Source: Chitinophagales bacterium
GTDB taxonomy: Bacteria; Bacteroidota; Bacteroidia; Chitinophagales; UBA8649
Direction: 5' to 3'
NCBI GenBank assembly: GCA_020635975.1
Contig: JACJYT010000017.1
Location: 1-44,674, forward strand
Length of the DNA: 44,674 bases
Shown here: one piece after another, positions 25,776-35,240 of the stretch
Layout: each line of letters opens with the position of its first letter
Position numbering within the stretch: position 1 is the stretch's first letter
The notes under the pieces: model-generated
Seen by the model: the letters and a program-made list of their open reading frames with translations, nothing else
Databases searched by the model: none
Told to the model about the DNA's origin: nothing
Translations under genes and position numbers: made by a program

Positions 25776-25902
25776 GGCTCTAAAACGCTTTAGGGCTTTT
25801 AAAAATTATAGATAAAGGATAATTTGTTCTTAAGGATATAGTTTAGTCTAATTTATATTTAATCTAAATTGTAAAAAATGTTAAGTTTTTTGACGAATAA
25901 TG

Positions 25903-25934
25903 TTGGCTATTTGTATAAACATGTACTACCTTTG
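25903..25934 (+). promoter_or_regulatory. Promoter of the act-cox operon (TTG -33, TACCTTTG -7)
   Basis: TACCTTTG at 25927-25934 matches TAnnTTTG exactly and lies 23 bases before the actA start. A TTG at 25903-25905 is 21 bases upstream, slightly longer than the usual spacing. The decamer CTACCTTTGC is identical to that before atpB. Confidence 0.6.
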
Positions 25935-25957
25935 CGAGGATTTTAAATGACACTTCT

Positions 25958-27361
25958 ATGACATTTAGTTGGCTACAAGCCCCAAAACATTCCGTACGCA
26001 GTATTTCTAGCTTAATACTTCTATTGATATTATCCACTTTTCATCTTAGTCTGCAAGCTCAAGAGAGCATAGATCAGGCTAAATGGGATGCTGGTAAAGC
26101 ATTATTTAAGTCGCAATGCCAAAGTTGCCACTTGCCCGACAAGAAAATGACGGGTCCGGCGCTTCAAAATGCTACGCTTCGTTGGGAGGCAGATGGAGAA
26201 CATCAAGGAAAATCTGGAAAGGAATGGTTGTACGAATGGGTTCGTAACAACAGTTCTGTTTTAGAATCGGGTCACCCGTATGCCAATAACTTGTATCAAG
26301 AATACGGTAAGTCGGTAATGAGCTTATTCCCTCAATTAAGTAATGAGGATATTGATGGCATTTTCTATTATGCGAATAATTATGATAAAGGAGCGAAGGC
26401 TGTTGGAGTGACTGTGCCAGGTGGTGATGCACCAGTAAGCTCTACTTTCCCAATGAAAACTTTCTTGTGGATTTTAATCTTAGGCTTAGGTCTAGTAGCT
26501 TTTATTCTTTATAGAGTTTTCAATTCTCTTAAGCGTTTGGCAGCAGCTAGCGAAGGTAAAGCTTTGCCACCGGCTGTTCCATTTTGGAAAAACAAAAAAC
26601 TAATCACTTTGGTAGTTTTAGCTGCTGTGGTATTCTTAGCTTACACAACTGCTGGTAGTGCTATGGCTTTAGGTAGACAACAAAGCTACGCGCCAACACA
26701 ACCTATTCAATACAACCACCAAGTTCATGCTGGCAAATATCAAATTGATTGTCAATACTGTCACTCTGGTGCTTCAGAAAGTAAGCATTCTAACATTCCG
26801 TCTATCAATGTTTGTATGAATTGTCATAAGAACGTTCAAGCAGGTCAAATTAACGGAAGAAAGGAAATTGCTAAAATCTATTCAGCTATTGCTTACAATC
26901 CAAATTCAGGAACTTACTTCGCAGAGGATGCTAGTGACGAAGATATTAAAGCAGAATTGACTGCCTACTTGATGCAAGATTATGAAAGTTCAGCAGTTAA
27001 TCAAGAGGAGTTGGATGCTACTTTAGCTGCAGCTTTTGAAATGTACGATAAACCAGTAGAGTGGGTTAGAATTCACAATCTTCCAGATCACGTTTATTTC
27101 AACCATGCGCAACACGTTAATGCGGGTAAGGTAGAATGTCAGACTTGCCACGGTAATATCCAAGAAATGGATGTAGTAGCACAGCACTCTCCGCTATCTA
27201 TGGGTTGGTGTATCAATTGCCACAGACAAACAGAGGTAGATTTAGGTAACAACTATTACCAAGTTTATGAAAAATTCCATGAAGACCTAAAATCAGGTAA
27301 AATGGATAAAGTAACCGTAGAAGACATAGGTGGTACTGAATGTCAAAAATGTCACTACTAA
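25958..27361 (+). CDS. actA: Alternative complex III subunit A, multiheme cytochrome c
   Basis: ActA carries electrons from the quinol site of ACIII to the terminal oxidase on the periplasmic side. The 467-residue protein has six CxxCH sites: CQSCH at C54 in an N-terminal monoheme domain, and five in the C-terminal pentaheme domain (C265, C286, C394, C418, C462). Two hydrophobic segments (about 165-188 and 215-238) separate them. A signal-like hydrophobic stretch lies at 16-33. The characterised Rhodothermus ActA is pentaheme, so the extra N-terminal heme domain is an addition. First gene of a 16-kb operon. A four-codon ORF (25947-25961) overlaps its start codon. Confidence 0.93.
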   Translation: MTFSWLQAPKHSVRSISSLILLLILSTFHLSLQAQESIDQAKWDAGKALFKSQCQSCHLPDKKMTGPALQNATLRWEADGEHQGKSGKEWLYEWVRNNSSVLESGHPYANNLYQEYGKSVMSLFPQLSNEDIDGIFYYANNYDKGAKAVGVTVPGGDAPVSSTFPMKTFLWILILGLGLVAFILYRVFNSLKRLAAASEGKALPPAVPFWKNKKLITLVVLAAVVFLAYTTAGSAMALGRQQSYAPTQPIQYNHQVHAGKYQIDCQYCHSGASESKHSNIPSINVCMNCHKNVQAGQINGRKEIAKIYSAIAYNPNSGTYFAEDASDEDIKAELTAYLMQDYESSAVNQEELDATLAAAFEMYDKPVEWVRIHNLPDHVYFNHAQHVNAGKVECQTCHGNIQEMDVVAQHSPLSMGWCINCHRQTEVDLGNNYYQVYEKFHEDLKSGKMDKVTVEDIGGTECQKCHY

Positions 27362-27392
27362 TATTTATTGTAAAAAATTAATTCCGATATAA

Positions 27393-30300
27393 ATGGCAAA
27401 TAAAAAGCAATATTGGTTAACACTGGAGGCTAAAAAAGGCGAAGTGAATGAAAATCCAAAGGAATTTGGGTCGGATCTTCCAGTTTTAAACAGCTTATCA
27501 GAAACTATTTCTACTCAGAAGTCTGGTAGAAGGGATTTTTTAAAAATGCTAGGTTTTGGAGTAACTGCTGCTGCTGTAGCTGCTGCTTGCGAAATGCCAG
27601 TTAGAAAATCTATTCCTTATGTAATCAAACCAGAAGAAATTACTCCTGGTGTTCCTAATTATTATGCTTCTGCATATACTAAAGGGGGTTACTACAACAG
27701 TATTTTGGTGAAGACTCGCGAGGGTCGACCAATTATGGTTGAAGGAAATCCGGATTCATCTGTTACTAGTGGTGGAGTAAATCCTAAATCTATAGGAGCG
27801 CTTCTTAGCTTGTACGATGAGGCGGCTAGAATAAAAGCCCCAATGAAAAATGGTGCGGCTATTTCGTGGACCGACCTAGATGCTGAAATCAGTACTAGTT
27901 TGGCTGCTCTTGCTGCTTCTGGTAAAACTATTGCCATTTTATCTTCAACTATTTTAAGTCCTTCTACTAAGAAAGTAATCGAAAAGTTTGCTAGCGTTTA
28001 TCCAACTACTAAGCATGTTCAATTCGATGCGATTTCTTACAGTGGTGCTTTAGATGCTAACGAAGAAAGTTTTGGTAAAAGAGCTTTTCCAGAGTACCAC
28101 TTCGATAAGGCAGAATTGATTGTTAGTGTTGCGGCCGATTTCTTAGGAACTTGGTTGTCGCCTACAGAGTTCGCAGCGGACTATGCTCAAGGAAGAAAGT
28201 TGAGTGCGGATAAAAAGTCTATGAGCCGTCACATTCAAATCGAAAGTATTCCAACTTTGGCGGGTGCAAGTGCCGACTTAAGAATCCCAGTTAAAGCTAG
28301 CGAAGAAGATTTGGCTGTAATTAAATTATATAACATTCTTGCGAAGAAAGCTGGTCTTTCTTCTTTAAGTGATAATGCGAGCTTTGATGCAAGCAAAATA
28401 GAAGCTGTAGCAGAAGAATTATGGGCTGCTAAAGGAAAATCTCTTGTAGTATCTGGGTCTAACAACAAAGCAACGCAATTAGTGGTTAACGCCATCAATG
28501 AGTTGTTAGGAAACTATGGCTCTGCGCTTTCTTGGGAAAGAGCTACTTATTACAGACAAGGAGATGATAAAGAATTAGGTGCTTTATTAGCAGATATGAA
28601 TGCTTCTAAAGTTGGTGCTGTGTTGGTATTGGATGCTAACCCTGTTTATACTTTGGGTTCGGCGTTCGAAACTGCTTTAAGCAAGGTAGAATGGAGTTTG
28701 GATTTTTCGGAAAGAAGAACGGAAACTAGTGAGTTTGTTACTTATGTTTGCCCTACTAATCATTTCTTAGAGTCATGGGATGACGCTCAAGCTAAGGATG
28801 GTGTGTATGCTACTATTCAACCAACAATTTCTCCTTTATTTGCTACTCGTCAGGCTCAAGAAAGTTTGTTGTTGTGGGCGGGAGATAACACCTCTTACTA
28901 CGATTTCATAAGAGCAAATTGGAAAGAATCTCTTTTAGGAGCGCAAAACAAATTTAGTGGTTTTGAAGCCCTATGGACAAATGCAGTTCATGATGGAGAA
29001 TTAACTTTTGATCTTACTAGTTCAGCGAGTTTTGTGGCTTCTGATTTGAATGCTGCAGCTTCTGCAATAGCAAAAGCAAGCAATGCTTCAGAATTGGAAA
29101 TCAAATTGTATGAGAAAGTACAGATTGGAGATGGTACTTTATCGGATAACCCTTGGATGCAAGAGTTAAGTGATCCTTTAACAAGAATCACTTGGGACGA
29201 TTACTTTGTTGCTAGTCCAAAATGGATGGAAGAGAAAGGCTTAATGCACAACTCCAAAAACAGAGAGTATCAAGTAGTTAGCCTAAATGTTGGCGATCAA
29301 GTATATACTTTACCAATTGTTGCCTTAGCTGGTGTTCCTTACGGAGTATTAGGAATGGCCTATGGTTATGGTAGAAGAAATACTACACACGAAGAATATT
29401 CAAGAGGTGAGAATGCCTATAAAGTAGTAGATAGAGCCTCTTCATCTGTGGTTTATGCTGCTTCTGGTTTAGCTGTTCAAGGTGGTCACAAAATTGGCAT
29501 TGTACAACAAGAGTATGGCTTAGAGCACTTTGGTTTAGGAGGAGAGAAAACAAGAAAGATAGTTAAAGAAACTACTTTGACTGCTTGGATGGAAGACGCT
29601 GCTTCAGAAAACGATATAAATTTCGGTCACGAGTGGATGCCACGTAAAGATTGGATTGAGAAATATTCTAATTCTCTTTACGGGGATGAAACAAATGATA
29701 ATCCAGCAACTAAAGAATATGGTGGAGCACATGCAGGAGTTCTTGCTAATGGTCACCACTGGGGTATGGGTATCGATTTGAACTCGTGTATAGGTTGTGG
29801 TGCTTGTGTTGTAGCATGTAATGTAGAAAACAACGTTCCTATCGTTGGTAGAAACGAAGTAAGAAGAGCGCACGATATGAATTGGTTGCGTATCGATAAA
29901 TACCATACTGGAGATGAAGAAAATCCACAAGTGATTTTCCAACCGATGATGTGTCAACATTGCGACAATGCGCCTTGCGAAAACGTTTGTCCGGTTGCTG
30001 CAACGAACCACAGTACAGAAGGTTTAAATCAAATGACTTACAACAGATGTATTGGTACAAGATATTGTGCAAATAACTGTCCTTATAAAGTAAGAAGATT
30101 TAACTGGTTTGATTACCAAGGTGCAGATAGTTTCTCTTCAAATAAAGGTTTCGCTCTTGATAACGATTTCGATGGCAACCAAACTGAATACGGCGATAAA
30201 GAAGCTGGTTTAGGTTTACATAGCCCTATGGCGAAAATGGTACTTAATCCAGATGTTACCGTTAGAAGTAGAGGGGTAATCGAAAAATGTAGTTTCTGTG

Positions 30301-30557
30301 TTCAAAGAATTCAATTAGGTAAATTGGAAGCTAAGAAAGCAAACAGAGCACTTAATGAAAAGGATATTACCACTGCTTGTCAATCGGCTTGTCCTACCAA
30401 TGCCATTACTTTTGGAGATACAAATAACAAGGAAACTTCGGTTTCTAAGGTGTGGGCAGACCCAAGAGCCTTTGGTGTGATTGAGGAAATACACACTTTA
30501 CCTTCAGTAAGATATTTAACTAAGGTTAGAAATCAAAAAGACGGAGATTTAGCTTAA
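27393..30557 (+). CDS. actB: Alternative complex III subunit B, iron-sulfur / molybdopterin-like protein
   Basis: ActB has a large N-terminal domain related to molybdopterin oxidoreductases (about 75-740) and a C-terminal ferredoxin domain (about 760-1050). The N-terminus has a twin-arginine motif (GRRDFLK, R46-R47) followed by an Ala-rich segment ending in C66, so Tat export with possible lipid attachment is likely. Ferredoxin cysteines occur as CIGCGACVVAC (about 799), CQHCDNAPCENVCP (about 853), CIGTRYCANNCP (about 885), and CSFC (about 966) with CQSACP (about 996); the family holds three 4Fe-4S and one 3Fe-4S cluster. 1054 residues is the usual length. It passes electrons from the quinol site towards the cytochromes. 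Confidence 0.96.
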   Translation: MANKKQYWLTLEAKKGEVNENPKEFGSDLPVLNSLSETISTQKSGRRDFLKMLGFGVTAAAVAAACEMPVRKSIPYVIKPEEITPGVPNYYASAYTKGGYYNSILVKTREGRPIMVEGNPDSSVTSGGVNPKSIGALLSLYDEAARIKAPMKNGAAISWTDLDAEISTSLAALAASGKTIAILSSTILSPSTKKVIEKFASVYPTTKHVQFDAISYSGALDANEESFGKRAFPEYHFDKAELIVSVAADFLGTWLSPTEFAADYAQGRKLSADKKSMSRHIQIESIPTLAGASADLRIPVKASEEDLAVIKLYNILAKKAGLSSLSDNASFDASKIEAVAEELWAAKGKSLVVSGSNNKATQLVVNAINELLGNYGSALSWERATYYRQGDDKELGALLADMNASKVGAVLVLDANPVYTLGSAFETALSKVEWSLDFSERRTETSEFVTYVCPTNHFLESWDDAQAKDGVYATIQPTISPLFATRQAQESLLLWAGDNTSYYDFIRANWKESLLGAQNKFSGFEALWTNAVHDGELTFDLTSSASFVASDLNAAASAIAKASNASELEIKLYEKVQIGDGTLSDNPWMQELSDPLTRITWDDYFVASPKWMEEKGLMHNSKNREYQVVSLNVGDQVYTLPIVALAGVPYGVLGMAYGYGRRNTTHEEYSRGENAYKVVDRASSSVVYAASGLAVQGGHKIGIVQQEYGLEHFGLGGEKTRKIVKETTLTAWMEDAASENDINFGHEWMPRKDWIEKYSNSLYGDETNDNPATKEYGGAHAGVLANGHHWGMGIDLNSCIGCGACVVACNVENNVPIVGRNEVRRAHDMNWLRIDKYHTGDEENPQVIFQPMMCQHCDNAPCENVCPVAATNHSTEGLNQMTYNRCIGTRYCANNCPYKVRRFNWFDYQGADSFSSNKGFALDNDFDGNQTEYGDKEAGLGLHSPMAKMVLNPDVTVRSRGVIEKCSFCVQRIQLGKLEAKKANRALNEKDITTACQSACPTNAITFGDTNNKETSVSKVWADPRAFGVIEEIHTLPSVRYLTKVRNQKDGDLA

Positions 30558-30588
30558 ACAAATTATTAATTAAGAAACGAAATAATAT

Positions 30589-32055
30589 ATGAGCCATTAC
30601 GAATCACCCATAAGGGAACCTCTAATACAAGGCGAGAATATAACCTACACAAAAATCACTGATGATATCGTGGCAACTACGGAAAAAGCGCCACCTTTAT
30701 CTTGGTGGATAGGTTTTGGTATATCTGCCGCTTTCGCTCTTCTAGGGGTAGTTGCCATTTTATGGACTATCTGGCAAGGAATTGGAACTTGGGGACTTAA
30801 CAAAACAGTGAACTGGGCTTGGGATATTACCAATTTCGTTTGGTGGGTTGGTATTGGTCACGCAGGTACCTTGATTTCGGCGGTATTATTGTTATTCCGT
30901 CAAAAGTGGAGAACTGGTATCAACAGAGCAGCGGAAGCGATGACAATTTTTGCTGTAATATGTGCTGGTTTATTCCCTTTAATCCACATGGGTCGTTTAT
31001 GGATGGGATTTTTTATTTTCCCTTATCCAAATACTAGAGGTCCGCTTTGGGTTAACTTTAACTCGCCATTACTTTGGGACGTATTTGCTATCTCTACGTA
31101 TTTAACGGTTTCGTTATTGTTCTGGTATTCTGGTTTAATGCCCGATTTCGCTACAATTAGAGATAGAGCTAAAGGAAAAGTTAGAAAAGCGATTTATAAT
31201 GCTTTGAGCTTCGGTTGGACAGGAACAGCTAGACAATGGCAACGTTTTGAGTCTTTATCTCTAATCTTAGCTGGTTTAGCAACTCCTTTAGTACTTTCAG
31301 TACATACTATCGTATCTTTCGACTTCGCAACTTCAGTTATACCGGGTTGGCATACTACTATCTTCCCTCCTTACTTCGTTGCAGGAGCGATTTTCTCTGG
31401 TTTCGCTATGGTGGAAACCTTGATGATTATCACTAGAAAGGTATTGAAATTAGAGAATTACATTACTGTTGGTCACATAGAATCAATGAACAAAATTATA
31501 GTTCTTACAGGATCTATAGTTGGTGTGGCTTATATTACCGAGTTAGTAATTGCTTGGTACTCTGGTTATTTATATGAGCAGTACGCCTTTGCAAATAGAG
31601 CAACAGGAGAGTATTGGTGGGCTTATGCTATCATGATGGGTTGTAATGTGATTACGCCACAATTATATTGGATTAAGAAATTTAGAAGAAACATTGTTTT
31701 AACTTTTGTACTTTCCATCTTTGTGAATATTGGTATGTGGTTCGAGCGTTTCGTTATTATCGTAACTTCTTTACATAACGATTTCTTACCTTCTTCATGG
31801 TTGTATTTCTTACCTACTTGGGTGGATGTAGCTATTTACTTAGGGACTCTAGGTATTTTCATGACTTTATTCTTATTGTTTGCAAGAGCTTTCCCAGTAA
31901 TCGCAATTGCCGAGGTGAAATCTATATTTAGTGTTTCTTCTGGAGAAGCTAGAAGACGTGAATTAGCTAAAGATAAAGGTCTAGAGGCTAGTTATGAAGG
32001 TTCGTTCGGAACGCAATATGCGGATGGTAAAGTAACAGATACAAACAATATTTAA
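30589..32055 (+). CDS. actC: Alternative complex III subunit C, NrfD-type quinol-binding membrane protein
   Basis: The 488-residue protein has about ten transmembrane helices, of the NrfD/PsrC family. In ACIII it provides the quinol oxidation site facing ActB and possibly part of a proton path. The helices start at about residue 37 after a soluble N-terminus, and the sequence includes GIGHAGTLISA and HTIVSFDFATSVIPGWH, both typical for ActC. It lies 31 bases after actB and 21 before actD. Confidence 0.95.
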   Translation: MSHYESPIREPLIQGENITYTKITDDIVATTEKAPPLSWWIGFGISAAFALLGVVAILWTIWQGIGTWGLNKTVNWAWDITNFVWWVGIGHAGTLISAVLLLFRQKWRTGINRAAEAMTIFAVICAGLFPLIHMGRLWMGFFIFPYPNTRGPLWVNFNSPLLWDVFAISTYLTVSLLFWYSGLMPDFATIRDRAKGKVRKAIYNALSFGWTGTARQWQRFESLSLILAGLATPLVLSVHTIVSFDFATSVIPGWHTTIFPPYFVAGAIFSGFAMVETLMIITRKVLKLENYITVGHIESMNKIIVLTGSIVGVAYITELVIAWYSGYLYEQYAFANRATGEYWWAYAIMMGCNVITPQLYWIKKFRRNIVLTFVLSIFVNIGMWFERFVIIVTSLHNDFLPSSWLYFLPTWVDVAIYLGTLGIFMTLFLLFARAFPVIAIAEVKSIFSVSSGEARRRELAKDKGLEASYEGSFGTQYADGKVTDTNNI

Positions 32056-32076
32056 AAAATAAATTAATCCATAACA

Positions 32077-32979
32077 ATGGCTAGTAATAAATATATTGTA
32101 GGACTTTTTGATCACGAGGATAGGCTAATTGATGCTGTTCGTGCTTGCAAAAAGGAGAATGTTGAAATAACAGATACCTTAACGCCTTTTCCAGTACATG
32201 GCTTAGAGCATGAATTAGGTTATGATGATACAAGATTGCATACCGCAGGTTTTATGTTTGGTATTACCGGAACCTTTGTAGCCTTGTCGGTAATGACATG
32301 GATAAGCACTTCAAGCTATCCCTTGAATATTGGTGGTAAGCCTCATTTTGCTTTACCATCTTTTATTCCAATTACTTTCGAGTTAACGGTATTGTTCGCT
32401 GCAGTTGGAATGGTGTGTGTTTATTGTATCCGAAATGGTTTGTTTCCAGGTGCAGTTCCAAGAATTTTGGATGAGAGAATCACAGACGATCGTTTTGCTT
32501 TGAGTTTTGAAATCGATGATCATACACCTGCTTCAAAGATGGAGAAGATTGTAGCTCTTTTAAAAGGTGCTGGTGCAGTAGATGTTAAGGTGAAGGAATT
32601 TGAAGATGACATGGATATGTTTGAAGTAGAGACCTCAGAAGTTAGCGACTTATTGCCTTCTAATCAAGCTCCTAAAGCTGCCAATGCGAAAGCAGAAACT
32701 AAAAAGGTGCTAAGCGATGAAGAAGTAGCTGCCAAAAAACTTACTTTGTTAAATGCTGTAGGAACAGTGGATGCTGGTTCTAAAGATGATTTAAAGGAGA
32801 TTAAAGGTATCGGTCCTGTTTATGAAGAACGCTTAAATGAGCTTGGTATTTTCACATTTAGTCAAGTGGCTAAGTTAACAGTTGAAGCGAGAGAAGCAGT
32901 TGAAGATTTAACTGGTTTCCCAGGAAGAGTGGAGCGTGAGGATTGGATTGGTCAAGCGAAAGAATTAATGAATCGATAG
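32077..32979 (+). CDS. actD: Alternative complex III subunit D (DUF3341) fused to a helix-hairpin-helix domain
   Basis: Residues 1-185 match ActD (DUF3341), which has a soluble ferredoxin-like fold with two membrane helices (about 58-78 and 98-118). ActD normally ends near residue 180. Here a Lys/Ala-rich linker (about 192-236) leads into a C-terminal domain (237-300) with DDLKEIKGIGPVYEERLNEL, then GIFTFSQVAKLT and a final EDWIGQAKELM. That is a helix-hairpin-helix fold of the type also seen at the ends of some Bacteroidota ribosomal proteins. No stop or frameshift separates the parts. The added domain may bind protein or nucleic acid; its role in a respiratory complex is unknown. Confidence 0.9.
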   Translation: MASNKYIVGLFDHEDRLIDAVRACKKENVEITDTLTPFPVHGLEHELGYDDTRLHTAGFMFGITGTFVALSVMTWISTSSYPLNIGGKPHFALPSFIPITFELTVLFAAVGMVCVYCIRNGLFPGAVPRILDERITDDRFALSFEIDDHTPASKMEKIVALLKGAGAVDVKVKEFEDDMDMFEVETSEVSDLLPSNQAPKAANAKAETKKVLSDEEVAAKKLTLLNAVGTVDAGSKDDLKEIKGIGPVYEERLNELGIFTFSQVAKLTVEAREAVEDLTGFPGRVEREDWIGQAKELMNR

Positions 32980-33018
32980 GATATTCCTATTATATTTTAA
33001 ATAAGATAAAACAATAGA

Positions 33019-33735
33019 ATGAAGAAACATTTCTTGTTTGTTGCAATAGTAATTATAAGTGCTTTCGTGCAAAGTTCTTGTAGAAGCGGTGGAGAAAATC
33101 CGGGTAGAATTTTCATGCCAGATATGACTTACTCTAATGCTTATGATGCTTACTCTAGCACTAAGTTTCAATATCAAAGTGATACAGACGCTATGTCGGC
33201 TATCCTACCAATTGAGAATACTATACCTAGAGGTTATTTGCCTTGCGATGAGGAAATCCGTAAGGATGAAGCAAAATTAATGGCTTACTTGTTTAAGAAT
33301 TACTTTGAGAATCCTATGCTTAATCACAATTTGAATGATACAGAAGAAAGAGCGCGTGCGGCAAGTATGCTGAAGAATCCAATTGTAAAAAGTGATGAAG
33401 TCTTAGCTGAAGGAAAAGCTAAATACGATATTTATTGTGCAGTTTGTCATGGCAAGAAAGGACAAGGCGATGGAAGTTTATTGGTTTTAGCTGATGGAAC
33501 GGATGGTGCTTATACCGCAGTTCCACCTGCTTATGAAACAAGATTGCCTGGCATGAAGGATGGTGAAATTTTCTATTCTATTTCTTATGGTAAGAACATG
33601 ATGGGAGGCTACTATGCTCAGGTAAGCGTAGAAGATAGATGGAAGATACTTCACTATATTAAGGATATGGCTGGAATTGGATCAACTAGCGAACTTGCTG
33701 TTGAAGAGGCTCCAGTAGAAGAAGTAGTAGAATAA
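33019..33735 (+). CDS. actE: Alternative complex III subunit E, monoheme cytochrome c lipoprotein
   Basis: The 238-residue lipoprotein (signal ending VQSSC, acylated C21) has one heme site CAVCH (C140) in a class I cytochrome c domain. The likely sixth ligand is a Met in KNMMGGY. It should sit on the periplasmic face of ACIII and accept electrons from ActA. The C-terminus ends in a short Val/Glu tail. It lies between actD and actF as in other act operons. Confidence 0.94.
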   Translation: MKKHFLFVAIVIISAFVQSSCRSGGENPGRIFMPDMTYSNAYDAYSSTKFQYQSDTDAMSAILPIENTIPRGYLPCDEEIRKDEAKLMAYLFKNYFENPMLNHNLNDTEERARAASMLKNPIVKSDEVLAEGKAKYDIYCAVCHGKKGQGDGSLLVLADGTDGAYTAVPPAYETRLPGMKDGEIFYSISYGKNMMGGYYAQVSVEDRWKILHYIKDMAGIGSTSELAVEEAPVEEVVE

Positions 33736-33782
33736 AAATTAAGTGTTAATTAATTCAATCCGCAAAGGGAAATTATACAGTT

Positions 33783-35228
33783 ATGTCAAATAAATTTACA
33801 TTCGGAAGCAATTTGAAAAAGTGGGTATACGGACTTACTATCATTGGTTTGCTAGTAGGTATTGCAGGTGCTTTACTTTTTGATGAAACAGGCCATCAAC
33901 GCAGGCTATGGGCTAACTTGCTATTAAATACTTATTACTTTGCTGGTATAGCGGTAACAGGGGTTTTCTTTGTAGCAGCTCATCAATTAGGTTATGGTGG
34001 TTGGCATACCGTATTCAAGAAAATTCCGATTGCAATGGGACGCTTCTTGTTTGTGGCATTTGCCTTAATTTTGATTATCATTACTGGTATGTGGATTGCT
34101 CCAGAAAGTCTTTATAGCCACTGGGCAGGTCACCATACCGATTCTATAGTGGAAGGAAAGCGTTTCTTGTTAACTAAGTTTAGATACTCGGTTATTGTTG
34201 GAGGCTTTTATTTTCTTTGGGCTTTATTTGCCTATTTACTAGGTAAAAAGTTCATTTCTATTAAAAATTGGAAAGAATATTCTAGTGCTAAAAGTATTTC
34301 TGCTGCTTTCTTATTAGTTTTTGGTGTAAGTAGCTCAGTATTAAGTTGGTTAGTAATCATGTCTTTAGATCCGCATTGGTACAGTACTTTATTTGGTTGG
34401 TATAATCTAGCCTCTTATTTCTGTGGTGGTTTCGCTATGATGATTTTAATCTTAATCGGATTAAAGAAAGCAGGTTATCTTCCTAATGTACATGTAGATC
34501 ACATTCACGATCTTGGAAAATTAATGTTTGGTTTTAGTATTTTTTGGACTTACTTGATGTTCTCACAATTCATGTTGATTTGGTATGCGAACATTCCTGA
34601 GGCAACGGTTTGGTTTAATAAGCGTTTTGATATTCCTTTATTCAAAACAGTTTTCTTCTTAGCACTTGCTATTAACTTTTTCTTACCCTTATTGGTGTTA
34701 ATGAAGAGAGATTCAAAAAGAAAGTTCTTAACAATGGCTTTTGCTTCTGTTATGTTGATTTTTGGACACTACTTAGATTTCTTCCATATGGTTATGGTAG
34801 AGCCTATGGGTATTGAGCATGGTAGTGCTGAACATGAAGAAGAGCATGGTGAAGAGCATGCAGTTCTTTTAGAAGAAGGCGTTTTGTTTGCGCAAAATGA
34901 AGAGCATAGCACAGTTTCTGAGGAAGTACAAAGTGCAGAGGTTCTTGTGGAAGAAGTTCATGCAGAGGAAGTTCACGCCGATGTGGAAGCTAGTCATGAA
35001 GCTACGGAAGAAGAAATGCACGCGGTTGTTGCAGGTGACGCCCATGGCGATGAGCATCATGGAGAAGGAGAAGTCCTAACGCATGCTAAACTTGGATTAG
35101 TAGAAATTTTTATGTTTTTTGGATTTTTAGGACTTTTCTTATTAATGACTTTCACTGGTTTAGATGGTGAGGAGTTAGAAATAGAAGAAGATCCTTTTTT
35201 GAAAGAAAGTTTACATCATCATATTTAA
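33783..35228 (+). CDS. actF: Alternative complex III subunit F with His/Glu-rich loop
   Basis: The 481-residue NrfD-like membrane protein is the second large membrane subunit of ACIII and a paralog of ActC with about ten helices. Typical ActF segments include GGWHTVFKKIPIAMGRF and SLDPHWYSTLFGWYNLASYF. Between the last two helices, residues 345-434 form an insert with 13 histidines and about 30 Glu/Asp, made of short repeats such as EEHGEEH and EEVHAEEVHAD. The loop could bind metal ions or be a flexible spacer. The final helix (about 438-458) follows normally, so the gene is intact. Confidence 0.93.
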   Translation: MSNKFTFGSNLKKWVYGLTIIGLLVGIAGALLFDETGHQRRLWANLLLNTYYFAGIAVTGVFFVAAHQLGYGGWHTVFKKIPIAMGRFLFVAFALILIIITGMWIAPESLYSHWAGHHTDSIVEGKRFLLTKFRYSVIVGGFYFLWALFAYLLGKKFISIKNWKEYSSAKSISAAFLLVFGVSSSVLSWLVIMSLDPHWYSTLFGWYNLASYFCGGFAMMILILIGLKKAGYLPNVHVDHIHDLGKLMFGFSIFWTYLMFSQFMLIWYANIPEATVWFNKRFDIPLFKTVFFLALAINFFLPLLVLMKRDSKRKFLTMAFASVMLIFGHYLDFFHMVMVEPMGIEHGSAEHEEEHGEEHAVLLEEGVLFAQNEEHSTVSEEVQSAEVLVEEVHAEEVHADVEASHEATEEEMHAVVAGDAHGDEHHGEGEVLTHAKLGLVEIFMFFGFLGLFLLMTFTGLDGEELEIEEDPFLKESLHHHI

Positions 35229-35240
35229 AATTTACTTTAG

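Noticed and set aside
29604..30011. 135-residue minus-strand frame inside actB
   Set aside because: It is antisense to the ferredoxin domain of actB; its Cys/Thr-rich sequence mirrors the sense codons.
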